This document shows, piece by piece, positions 1 to 7,033 of a stretch of DNA of 21,815 bases (positions within the stretch are counted from its first letter, which is position 1; every line of letters begins with the position of its first letter). Position numbers and translations under genes: made by a program. Source of the DNA: a virus. The stretch lies in the IMG/VR virus record IMGVR_UViG_3300009786_000106, positions 1 to 21,815 of that record. The stretch is one strand, 5' to 3'. Under the pieces are notes generated by a model. That model saw only the letters and a list, made by a program, of their open reading frames with translations, was not told the origin of the DNA and did no database searches.

Positions 1-537
1 GAAACTGGCCCCAATATTGATATTATTCAATTTGAGAAATAGCGCACCAGCTCCATGATTTAAAACTTTTATATCCCCCCAGAACTCTAAATTTTTATCC
101 CCTTTGGCAAAGTGATATATAGGTGCACTTGCTAAATGTGCTGCTGCAGTTGTTCCAAATTGTCCTCTTTCTACTGTTGCATTAACCTCAAGACCGGCAC
201 CAGCAGCGTTACTAGCTGTAATCTTTATAATCTCTTCATCTATTAAGACATAATCCATAGCAGTAAATGTATCGACACCATCTAGATCTTCTGTAATCAT
301 ATAAGTTATAACATCGGTCATAGCCCCTAATAAATTATCCAAAGTTTCACCTGAATCCTTTATTAATCCTAATGGAACTGCACTATAAATATCATAGTCT
401 GCTGCGTCTACACCGCATCTATATTCACATGTATTCTTTATCCCAGAGGCACTTTCATTGATTATCATGTTAAAACCTGCTTGTTCTAATGTAGCCCCTA
501 CAAAGGCGTCGCCTTGATATTCCATAGTCATAGCCAT
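1..537 (-). CDS. Tail or baseplate-type virion protein, C-terminus outside the window
   Basis: The reading frame begins MAMTMEYQG and stays open for 179 codons to the window edge, so only the N-terminal part is seen. A GGGGG-containing ribosome site lies just upstream, and the preceding gene's TAA ends two bases before the ATG. Residues around 95-130 carry the pattern VLIDEEIIKIT followed by VERGQFGTTAAAH. This arrangement (ID-E-I-K-V-T, then V-RG-GT-A-H) recurs in phage tail and baseplate proteins. Position at the distal end of the virion operon agrees. The specific role (tail hub, nozzle or fibre anchor) cannot be judged from this fragment. Confidence 0.82.
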   Translation of the reverse strand, partial: MAMTMEYQGDAFVGATLEQAGFNMIINESASGIKNTCEYRCGVDAADYDIYSAVPLGLIKDSGETLDNLLGAMTDVITYMITEDLDGVDTFTAMDYVLIDEEIIKITASNAAGAGLEVNATVERGQFGTTAAAHLASAPIYHFAKGDKNLEFWGDIKVLNHGAGALFLKLNNINIGASF

Positions 538-538
538 A

Positions 539-850
539 TTACCCCCTATAAGCTAATAGTATACCTGAACCCCATGTAACCTTATAAAAGGATCCATAGA
601 CAACATCACCATCCGATAAATTAATAACACCCCCTGTGAGTGTACCATCATCTGTTAAGTGCTCCCCAATACTAGAGAAACCACGCACTGTAGATGCCCC
701 TATAGCCTTTATAGCCACCCATTGCTCTGCATCACCTGCGACACCAACGGTAGAAGTTAGAGCACTAACTATAGTATCGAACCCTGTTTGGCCCAGAAAT
801 ATATTGCCAGCTTCATCACCTGTATACCTTCTTATTCCTACATTTGCCAT
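539..850 (-). CDS. Small virion-operon protein, unknown function (103 aa)
   Basis: I do not recognise this protein. It starts MANVGIRRYTGDEAG behind a strong AGGAGG ribosome site, and its stop lies next to the start of the following gene. The sequence is rich in Gly, Val, Ser and Thr with alternating hydrophobic residues (VVYGSFYKVTWGSGILLAY near the end), which suggests a beta-rich fold such as a small structural or decoration protein. It has no Cys, no transmembrane segment and no signal peptide. Its place between two virion-type genes suggests a particle component, but that is inference from context. Confidence 0.8.
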   Translation of the reverse strand: MANVGIRRYTGDEAGNIFLGQTGFDTIVSALTSTVGVAGDAEQWVAIKAIGASTVRGFSSIGEHLTDDGTLTGGVINLSDGDVVYGSFYKVTWGSGILLAYRG

Positions 851-898
851 TCTTACCTCCTGCCCTAAAGACTAAATGTCAATGAGCTTATTTTATTG

Positions 899-1597
899 TT
901 ATCTAATTGCATTTGGACCAGGAGCAATAGACCTAGCCCCATAAATTTTACTACTATTATCTTGTTCTACCATTTTATGAAACTGAGCCATAAAAAAATC
1001 TCTTTTCTTAATATCTCCAGTATCTTCCATTAGTCTTGCTTTAATGTAATATACCAATGCCAATCCTTGATAGGAATTAACTGGGATAATACTATCTTCA
1101 TCATCTAATACATCTATGTCATAATATGAATAAACGTTATCAGTAAATATTCCGGCAACGCTTTTTCCCTTTACTTTAGTATTGGTTGTAATAGTGGTAT
1201 AAGTAGAAAAAGTAGAAGAAACCGCTTCGTGTAGACCACTAAAGTTTTCAGAATTACGTACTAAAAATTTATGTCCAGCCGTATATAAAGGCGTCTGATC
1301 CCCATGCGATGCTTTAGTGCGAAACTTCAATACTCCAGCGTCATCTGCTTCATCATATAGGCCATGGGTGGATTTTGTTATATATTCCCACGCACCCTCA
1401 TGAGTATATTCAATTTGTAAGCCATTTTCTACTGCTGCTAATGGACTTTTCCAAGTGCCCCCACTAGTAGGTAGCTCAATACCAGCAGAAGGATCATATT
1501 CATAGTTAAGTCCTCCACTGCTACTAGTAGTATCTTTTTGCAAAATAGCGACTTGATTCCCTCTAATATAATATGCGTATTCTTTAGCTGAAGCCAT
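899..1597 (-). CDS. Neck or tail structural protein, hypothetical (232 aa)
   Basis: The protein opens MASAKEYAYYIRGNQVAILQKD, followed by a low-complexity linker and then SPLAAVENGLQIEYTHE. I recall similar openings in hypothetical proteins of marine phages near connector genes, but this is memory and not a search. The middle is beta-rich with many aromatic residues. The C-terminal 60 residues look alpha-helical (YYIKARLMEDTGDIKKRDFFMAQFHKMVEQ). Its ATG overlaps the preceding gene's TAA as TAATG, so the two are translationally coupled. The order after the connector-like gene points to a neck or tail component. Confidence 0.8.
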   Translation of the reverse strand: MASAKEYAYYIRGNQVAILQKDTTSSSGGLNYEYDPSAGIELPTSGGTWKSPLAAVENGLQIEYTHEGAWEYITKSTHGLYDEADDAGVLKFRTKASHGDQTPLYTAGHKFLVRNSENFSGLHEAVSSTFSTYTTITTNTKVKGKSVAGIFTDNVYSYYDIDVLDDEDSIIPVNSYQGLALVYYIKARLMEDTGDIKKRDFFMAQFHKMVEQDNSSKIYGARSIAPGPNAIR

Positions 1598-1878
1598 TAT
1601 GTATTGTCCGAATCTGGAACAAAAGGGTTCCCTATCATTCTGGGAATACTTCTATATTCATCTTTAGTATTCAAATGATTCTTAACCCTAATATCTAAGA
1701 CCTTAACCATATCTCTTGGTAAGTTATAAAATCTTTGATTTAAGACTAAATTTATATTTTCCTCGTTAATATTGGCCTCAGAAATTCTATTTAATTCTTT
1801 TAAGCCATCCTTTAAGTAAGCGAGTATGACTCCTGTTCTAGTGTCACCTACTCTTTCCATTAATTCCATTACTTTCAT
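1597..1878 (-). CDS. Head-tail connector or adaptor-like protein (93 aa)
   Basis: A short helical protein, MKVMELMERVGDTRTGVILAYLKDGLKELNRISE, followed by NLVLNQRFYNLPRDMVKVLDIRVKN. A helical start with a later F-Y-x-LP-x-D-x-x-K-V motif is common in small phage adaptor proteins that dock under the portal. The length (93 aa) fits a gp4- or gp6-type connector. The start overlaps the preceding stop as ATGA. The assignment rests on general pattern and position. It could instead be a tail completion protein. Confidence 0.75.
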   Translation of the reverse strand: MKVMELMERVGDTRTGVILAYLKDGLKELNRISEANINEENINLVLNQRFYNLPRDMVKVLDIRVKNHLNTKDEYRSIPRMIGNPFVPDSDNT

Positions 1879-3818
1879 CTAGCTCTGCTCCTTTGTTGTT
1901 GGGCTGCCTGAGCCGCTTTTGCCTTCTCTTGACGTTCAGATTCTTTTTCAAAGTGGCTACTATAGTCTTGATATATCCATTGATATCTTTGAAGTAAGTC
2001 TTTCATTTTACCTGTAAATGTTTTCATATTAGCATCGGCACTACTCGAATATGCCTGAATAAATTGTTGAATTTTGGCTAATTGCACTTCCGCAAGTGAT
2101 ATATCTTCTTGTCTCTGTATCATATCTCCTGCAACTTTAAACCATTGTCTAAAATCAAGATTCTCATCGTTAAAGCTATAATCAATAGAGGACCAAGGTT
2201 CATTACTTATACTTGTTAAATCTGTTTGCCCAGTTTCGCTGATAGTACCACTGACTTTTGTAGTTAAAAGAGGGGAAATCTGTGCTGCTAAGTCTCCCAT
2301 TACACAAGTTAATACTTGTAGTGCTGCATATTTTACGACTAAAGGTACATTCGCTAAAGGAAAAAATTGTATTGTAGTACTGCTAAAAGCTAATGGAGTT
2401 AAATCTGTTGTGACTGGTTCATTATTAACATAGTATAATTGATATCTTTCACCCACACTTCCATCAGATGTTGGAACTATTTCAATATTGCCATATTCAG
2501 ATATAAAAAAGGCAGGGTGATACTTAGACACTAAAAATAAACTATCACTATCAGTAGCTCTTGACTGCACTCCAATAGGCAAAGATTTAGCCTCTCTCCA
2601 GTCGCCACTTGAGCCAGATTCTCTTTGAACTGAAATCATATTAGAGGCAGTAATTTGTGGTGATAGATTTAATTCATCAATGGTTACATTATCCACTATA
2701 AATTGATCTGCATCGGAGGGAGTCGCAACATAAATTGCGACATCACCATTTGTTGTAGTTGCAATAATATCAGCTTGATAGTTCTGGAGTCCACCACTAT
2801 TATATGCTAGTTTGCCACTCATATCACCAGTAGTCATATTCGTGGGTATTAAGGATGCGCCACCAAGTGCAAAAGTAACTGGTCCAGCATCTGCCCCAGA
2901 ATCTCTAGCTCTCATCGACGCACTCATTCTATATAGTTTGCCAATAGTAAATGGATTGCCTCCAGCGGGATATAAATTACTAACAGCTAATGACATACCT
3001 TCATGTGTTCCATCTCCGCCCGGGTCCACTGACATATAATTGCCAATATCATTAACATTAATATGCGTTGCCGTTAATGGCCTTATACTAAAATTGTCAA
3101 ATTTTACAGTAACATCAGTATCTATATTGCAGATGATTCCCAATTTCTGACAATTGACATCCATTGTAAATTCTAATTCTTCTCCATAAACCCACATACC
3201 TGTAGGTGCAGTATAGTTTTTCTTAGCCAGAATGTTTATAGTCCCATTGTCAGTCATCATCCCTACTTGTAATGAACCAGTCCCAGAAAATGAACTAATG
3301 AAAATATCATAAGTTAATCTCAAGGATCCTATGTAACCATCAGTGCCAGCAAAACTACCATCTAAAGAAATGGTTTGCCTGTTTACTGCATCCACATCTG
3401 AATTTAAATCTAAAGTATTAGCTGAGACATCTATACTATCCCATGGATGATCACCTGGAGCCCCAGCAACCGTCCAGTTGCCAATACCCCCTGTAAACTC
3501 TCTATCATCAACATTCGTTATTCTGTTATGATCGGCAGCGCCACCACCCTCATATATGATCCAGTTAGTACTAGTACCAGTACTAAAGTCACTATTATCT
3601 GTATCAGTACCATTAGCAATCTTCTCTAAACTAGCAGCACCAGATTTCCAATTTCTAGTAAAGGCAACAGCATCTGCAGGTTTTAATGTCAGCCATCTAT
3701 GCGTAACATCTAATACTCCATCAGAAAGAAAAGTGCTCAATTGATCTTGAGTAGGGCGAGTTACCCCGCTTAACGTTTCTCCTGTCAGTGCTTCTACTTG
3801 TGTTTCTAAGTTTGCCAT
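1875..3818 (-). CDS. Neck/adaptor-like virion protein with two jelly-roll-like inserts (647 aa)
   Basis: Three parts can be seen. Residues 1-60 are helical (TQDQLSTFLSDGVLDVTHRW), like the start of phage neck proteins. Residues about 75-247 and 248-385 look like two beta-sandwich domains. They end in VKFDNFSIRPL and FIVDNVTIDEL, the closing strand pattern of galactose-binding-like or CBM_4_9-type modules. Residues 390-510 return to a virion-type segment (NMISVQRESGSSGDWREA, then LPLANVPLVVKYAALQVL-like helices), and 550-647 form a long charged helix ending in an Ala/Gln/Arg tail. The ribosome site is AAAGGA. The neck assignment is inference, and the sugar-binding role of the inserts is untested. 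Confidence 0.82.
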   Translation of the reverse strand: MANLETQVEALTGETLSGVTRPTQDQLSTFLSDGVLDVTHRWLTLKPADAVAFTRNWKSGAASLEKIANGTDTDNSDFSTGTSTNWIIYEGGGAADHNRITNVDDREFTGGIGNWTVAGAPGDHPWDSIDVSANTLDLNSDVDAVNRQTISLDGSFAGTDGYIGSLRLTYDIFISSFSGTGSLQVGMMTDNGTINILAKKNYTAPTGMWVYGEELEFTMDVNCQKLGIICNIDTDVTVKFDNFSIRPLTATHINVNDIGNYMSVDPGGDGTHEGMSLAVSNLYPAGGNPFTIGKLYRMSASMRARDSGADAGPVTFALGGASLIPTNMTTGDMSGKLAYNSGGLQNYQADIIATTTNGDVAIYVATPSDADQFIVDNVTIDELNLSPQITASNMISVQRESGSSGDWREAKSLPIGVQSRATDSDSLFLVSKYHPAFFISEYGNIEIVPTSDGSVGERYQLYYVNNEPVTTDLTPLAFSSTTIQFFPLANVPLVVKYAALQVLTCVMGDLAAQISPLLTTKVSGTISETGQTDLTSISNEPWSSIDYSFNDENLDFRQWFKVAGDMIQRQEDISLAEVQLAKIQQFIQAYSSSADANMKTFTGKMKDLLQRYQWIYQDYSSHFEKESERQEKAKAAQAAQQQRSRAR

Positions 3819-3841
3819 ATAATCCTTTTAATAAAACCTAC

Positions 3842-3876
3842 CCCCTCCGTGGGGAGAGAACTTCCCTTGGAAGGGG
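3842..3876 (-). terminator. Possible leftward terminator or attenuator between two virion genes
   Basis: On the minus strand, CCCC-ACGGA-GGGG is followed closely by GTAGGTTTTATT, which resembles an intrinsic terminator with a short T tract. Upstream of it is a second hairpin, CTTCC-AAG-GGAAG. The two C/G-rich arms (3842-3848 and 3869-3876) could pair with each other instead, so two mutually exclusive folds are possible. The element fills the 74-bp gap before the 647-aa gene and could lower its expression relative to capsid genes. Confidence 0.45.
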
Positions 3877-3892
3877 CAGATTTATTGTTTAT

Positions 3893-4363
3893 CTACTTGA
3901 TATAGTAGAGCTCTAGTGTAACACTACCAGCAGACACAGATGTAAAATCTGCGTTAGATGTCACTATTACAACAGGGGCTTTGGCTACAGCATGATCAAC
4001 GCGCCCCGATGGGACACCTACACTTACTCCAGTAGCTGCTGTTGCAAATACATTCGGGGTTCCCGTATGATATCTGTCAGCATCAGTGCCATCACCGATT
4101 GTTATAGTCGCAGACGTATCACCGGCAAAGCCGGTTACTGCTGTGCATGCTGCTCTTAAAAACACTGCTCCTGCTGGAATTTCTTCCGCAAAAGTAAATG
4201 TTCCTGTAGCGGCCGCATCAACCATCTCAGAAAACAAGATAGTCTTTGTTAGCTTCACTATAGCTCCTAAATCAACAGCGGCTGTGCCAGACGCACCAGC
4301 TGTCTCAGAAACTACCGAAACAACCTTATCTGGTTTATTAGCCACCCAGTATTTATCAGCCAT
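3893..4363 (-). CDS. Small virion protein, possible capsid decoration protein (156 aa)
   Basis: The sequence is Ala/Val/Thr/Gly-rich and looks beta-rich (FTFAEEIPAGAVFLRAACTAVTGF, ATITIGDGTDADRYHTG, SVTLELYYIK). It has no Cys pair motif, coiled coil or membrane segment. It lies just after the capsid gene and a 54-aa gene, where decoration or head-fibre proteins are often found. An AGGAGGT ribosome site overlaps the stop codon of the preceding small gene, which suggests high, coupled expression. The decoration role is inferred from fold type and position only. Confidence 0.8.
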   Translation of the reverse strand: MADKYWVANKPDKVVSVVSETAGASGTAAVDLGAIVKLTKTILFSEMVDAAATGTFTFAEEIPAGAVFLRAACTAVTGFAGDTSATITIGDGTDADRYHTGTPNVFATAATGVSVGVPSGRVDHAVAKAPVVIVTSNADFTSVSAGSVTLELYYIK

Positions 4364-4373
4364 GATCTACCTC

Positions 4374-4538
4374 CTAAACTGCTGTTAAGTGCAGGTTATA
4401 GGAAACACCACCAATGACAATCACAACGTAAGAATCTTCTTCGCCGGGATCACCAGTGGTTACGCCGCCTTCGATTGCATTAGCAATAGCCTCTAAGGCA
4501 GTATCGTTTTTATTTTGTCCATATAATGGATTTGCCAT
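4374..4538 (-). CDS. Small protein after the capsid gene (54 aa)
   Basis: A short frame starting MANPLYGQNKNDTALEA with an excellent AAGGAGGT ribosome site 6-7 bases upstream, directly after the capsid stop. Its TAG is part of the next gene's AGGAGGT site. The first half is helical (DTALEAIANAIEGG), and the second half is a beta hairpin (DSYVVIVIGGVSYNLHL). The function is unknown. Size and place suggest a minor head protein. The strong ribosome site and the tight packing between two virion genes are the main reasons to accept it. Confidence 0.75.
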   Translation of the reverse strand: MANPLYGQNKNDTALEAIANAIEGGVTTGDPGEEDSYVVIVIGGVSYNLHLTAV

Positions 4539-4550
4539 AATCAGACCTCC

Positions 4551-6125
4551 TTAAGACCAAAGAGCGTGACATTCAGGCATACTAAATTCCATACCTGCTT
4601 CTGTCAAGATCATATCAACTCTACGGTCGATACCGCTGTTTTCAAGTGTTTGCACACCTACATAAACAGATGTATCTCTGTTGATACCGTTGCCCACTAA
4701 TGGGCGATATTTAGCATAATTCATGTTTATGCCAAGCATTTTGATGTTAGTGCCATCTAAGTGAATATTACGAGCAACATTCATATCACCGTAAGGTGTT
4801 GAGAATGTGGTAATATCTACGCCTAAGATCTTCTTCTTGCCACTCATAGCAAAGTCAGCACGCATATTAGAAGAGATTTCAAGATTGTTCTTGAAGTATC
4901 CACCAATTTTATGCATCCAGTTGTAAACAGCTGTGCTTACAAAGAATACTGTGCCTGTTGAGCTATTATAGCGAGGATCTAGATAGTTAGACATATCATC
5001 TAAGAAGTCATCAGCAGTTTTGGTAGTAATATCCAAATTGAATACATTACCATTTTGAGAGATAAAGTCTACTACACCTTGAGTGTATTGAACTCCATCA
5101 TCAACAAGTTGAGAACCGAACAATAAAGATTGTTCAATATCCCATTTATGCTCGATTAACTTCTCGCGCCATATACGTGACCATTCATTCTGCTCATATT
5201 TGAGCTGAGTTGCACGGGCAGTATTGGTCATAGCCATTGCTGTCTTCCATATTTGGGTTAAGCCATAGCCAGTTCCATAAGGTTGGTCTTTCCATGTTTC
5301 AGGATAACCAGTACCTTCAGCGAATGCAGTTCCAACAACATAACAACGGGCAGCTTCAAGCTCCCCTGAAATGCTCTTGTTATACACTGCGCCTGAAGCG
5401 CCACCAAGGATTTCATCACCAGACCAGCCAGCAAGATAATTAGAGCCACCACTAGCGGCTACTAATTTAACTACAGATGCTGTTAAAAGAACAACTTCTC
5501 TACCGTCTTTGTCTGCTGATGCTGCAGCGTCAGTAATCTTAACTATCATATAGTCAGTTACTGCACCACCGCCATCAGTTGATGACATAGGGATCTTAAC
5601 CAATTGGCCTTCAAAGTAGAAGACTGGTTTAGTTCCTGTTGCACCAATTGCTTTAGCATTGTTAGATTGACCATAGACATTTTGAAGATTGCCGCTTGAA
5701 GCATAGTCTGTAGACATATATAGCTTAACGCTATCGCCAACAGTCATTGCATCAGGAAGACCACCATCATTATTCGCTACTAAATCAGCATCACCTGCTG
5801 AACCACCTAAATTGTCTGCTGCTGAATTATCAATCCAACCTGAGACATATGCGTATCTTTTATGCCATGATCCTCTTTTTTCCGTGTACTTAAACGCAGG
5901 ATCATCTGTTGCGCTTTTTGACACCTTACTTACGAATCGAAAAAATGGGTCTTGTGCAAGAGCCAATTCAGAGACGCGGTCACCGAAATTAAACTTTCTA
6001 CGAAGTTTACCAGTATCTAAATCCGGACCGTAACGTTCATTAGAAAAGTCGGAACTTGTAGATCCGCCTAAACCTTGATCGCCCTGAATGCTCCCAATAA
6101 GCCCATTACTGAATATATCAGCCAT
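4551..6125 (-). CDS. Major capsid protein (524 aa)
   Basis: This is the coat protein expected to form the icosahedral shell. It follows portal and scaffold in the usual order and has a strong AGGAGGT ribosome site. The N-terminus is flexible and Gly/Ser-rich (about 1-30). A charged helical region around residues 300-345 (NTARATQLKYEQNEWSRIWREKLIEHKWDIEQSLLFG) is like the spine-helix segment of HK97-fold coat proteins. The C-terminus ends TLENSGIDRRVDMILTEAGMEF-type strands. At 524 residues it is longer than P22 coat (430 aa), so it likely has an inserted domain in residues 100-280, a Gly/Ala/Val-rich beta stretch. The call rests on position, size and pattern. Confidence 0.87.
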   Translation of the reverse strand: MADIFSNGLIGSIQGDQGLGGSTSSDFSNERYGPDLDTGKLRRKFNFGDRVSELALAQDPFFRFVSKVSKSATDDPAFKYTEKRGSWHKRYAYVSGWIDNSAADNLGGSAGDADLVANNDGGLPDAMTVGDSVKLYMSTDYASSGNLQNVYGQSNNAKAIGATGTKPVFYFEGQLVKIPMSSTDGGGAVTDYMIVKITDAAASADKDGREVVLLTASVVKLVAASGGSNYLAGWSGDEILGGASGAVYNKSISGELEAARCYVVGTAFAEGTGYPETWKDQPYGTGYGLTQIWKTAMAMTNTARATQLKYEQNEWSRIWREKLIEHKWDIEQSLLFGSQLVDDGVQYTQGVVDFISQNGNVFNLDITTKTADDFLDDMSNYLDPRYNSSTGTVFFVSTAVYNWMHKIGGYFKNNLEISSNMRADFAMSGKKKILGVDITTFSTPYGDMNVARNIHLDGTNIKMLGINMNYAKYRPLVGNGINRDTSVYVGVQTLENSGIDRRVDMILTEAGMEFSMPECHALWS

Positions 6126-6155
6126 GTTTTACCTCCTAGGTATTTGGGTTTTGAT

Positions 6156-6176
6156 CTTCGGCTACCTTAGCCAAAG
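6156..6176 (-). other. Nine-bp hairpin spanning the scaffold stop codon
   Basis: CTTCGGCTA at 6156-6164 pairs with TAGCCAAAG at 6168-6176 across a 3-nt loop (nine pairs, one of them G-T). The TAA of the scaffold gene sits inside it. There is no clear T tract after it on the minus strand (GATCAAAACCC), so it is not a typical terminator. It may set mRNA stability or the relative level of scaffold and capsid protein. Confidence 0.5.
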
Positions 6177-7012
6177 AGATCATTCATGTCCAGCCCAGTA
6201 CCTGCTACATCATCGAAGACTTGATCGTCCATTGATGCTTCAGCTCTGGGGCTGTTAAAACCACTAGCACTTGTAGGTATATCTCGAACATTTTGCATTT
6301 GTTCCATCATGTCATTACGGGTATTTTGAGCAATTCGCGCATTTGATTTATCACGATATGTTAATTCGTATAGATCATCCAGAGTTGGCTTCTGCGTCTT
6401 TAAGGTGTTCATAAAATCCATAAACTGATCTTTTGAAAGTCCTTTTCGCTTAGCAAACTCCATCATTCGCTGCTTTGCAATTTGATTGCGAGCGGCTACC
6501 TGATTTTTATCGCTTTCCTTTTTCAAGACTTTGCCCATCTTGCTTTGAACGGCTTTATCTACGTAATTAGCAAAAACTTTGCCAGAGTCTGAATCAGGTT
6601 TATCTACTGCTTCTTGAGCATCGTAAATAAAATCTTCATCAAGTCCTAACTCTTCTTTCACTGATTTGGCAGCTGTGCCACCCTCATTAAAATACCCTCG
6701 TACATGATCTACAAGGTTAGTGTCTTTTTTCATCGCATCTAGAATTGGTACAAACGGTTTCATGTTATTCAATTCATCCCGCATCCTAACAGCCTCTCTG
6801 CTAGAATCCTTATACCTTTTCTCCCAATCTACATTATGAGTGTCTGATTGCTGTGGGGTTGCCTCATATTGAGGTCCCGTCGCGCGGCTCAGTGTTGACT
6901 CTTTTGCCTGATCGTTGTCAATTATGATGCCATTGACATCGTTATCCAGCTCGTCAAAAAACGAATCCACAGGGGCCTCTTGAGGGTTACCTGAGTTATT
7001 TGCTGTTTTCAT
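6167..7012 (-). CDS. Scaffolding protein (281 aa)
   Basis: A highly charged, mostly helical protein between portal and capsid genes, the usual place for a scaffold. An acidic N-terminus (FFDELDNDVNGIIIDNDQ) leads into DWEKRYKDSSREAVRMRDELNNMKPFVPILDAM, a pattern common in phage scaffolds. Lys-rich helices follow at about 165-240 (KVLKKESDKNQVAARNQIAK), and the C-terminus is Met/Asn/Asp-rich. It contains no Cys. Scaffolds guide assembly of the procapsid and are then removed. I see no protease domain within it. The ribosome site is weak, and translation may partly depend on coupling to the portal gene. Confidence 0.83.
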   Translation of the reverse strand: MKTANNSGNPQEAPVDSFFDELDNDVNGIIIDNDQAKESTLSRATGPQYEATPQQSDTHNVDWEKRYKDSSREAVRMRDELNNMKPFVPILDAMKKDTNLVDHVRGYFNEGGTAAKSVKEELGLDEDFIYDAQEAVDKPDSDSGKVFANYVDKAVQSKMGKVLKKESDKNQVAARNQIAKQRMMEFAKRKGLSKDQFMDFMNTLKTQKPTLDDLYELTYRDKSNARIAQNTRNDMMEQMQNVRDIPTSASGFNSPRAEASMDDQVFDDVAGTGLDMNDLFG

Positions 7013-7033
7013 TATCTAGTTCTCCAATCTAAT

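Noticed and set aside
2812-5443. Several plus-strand frames opposite the neck, capsid and decoration-type genes
   Set aside because: They have no ribosome sites, run opposite to well supported genes and have low-complexity shadow composition.
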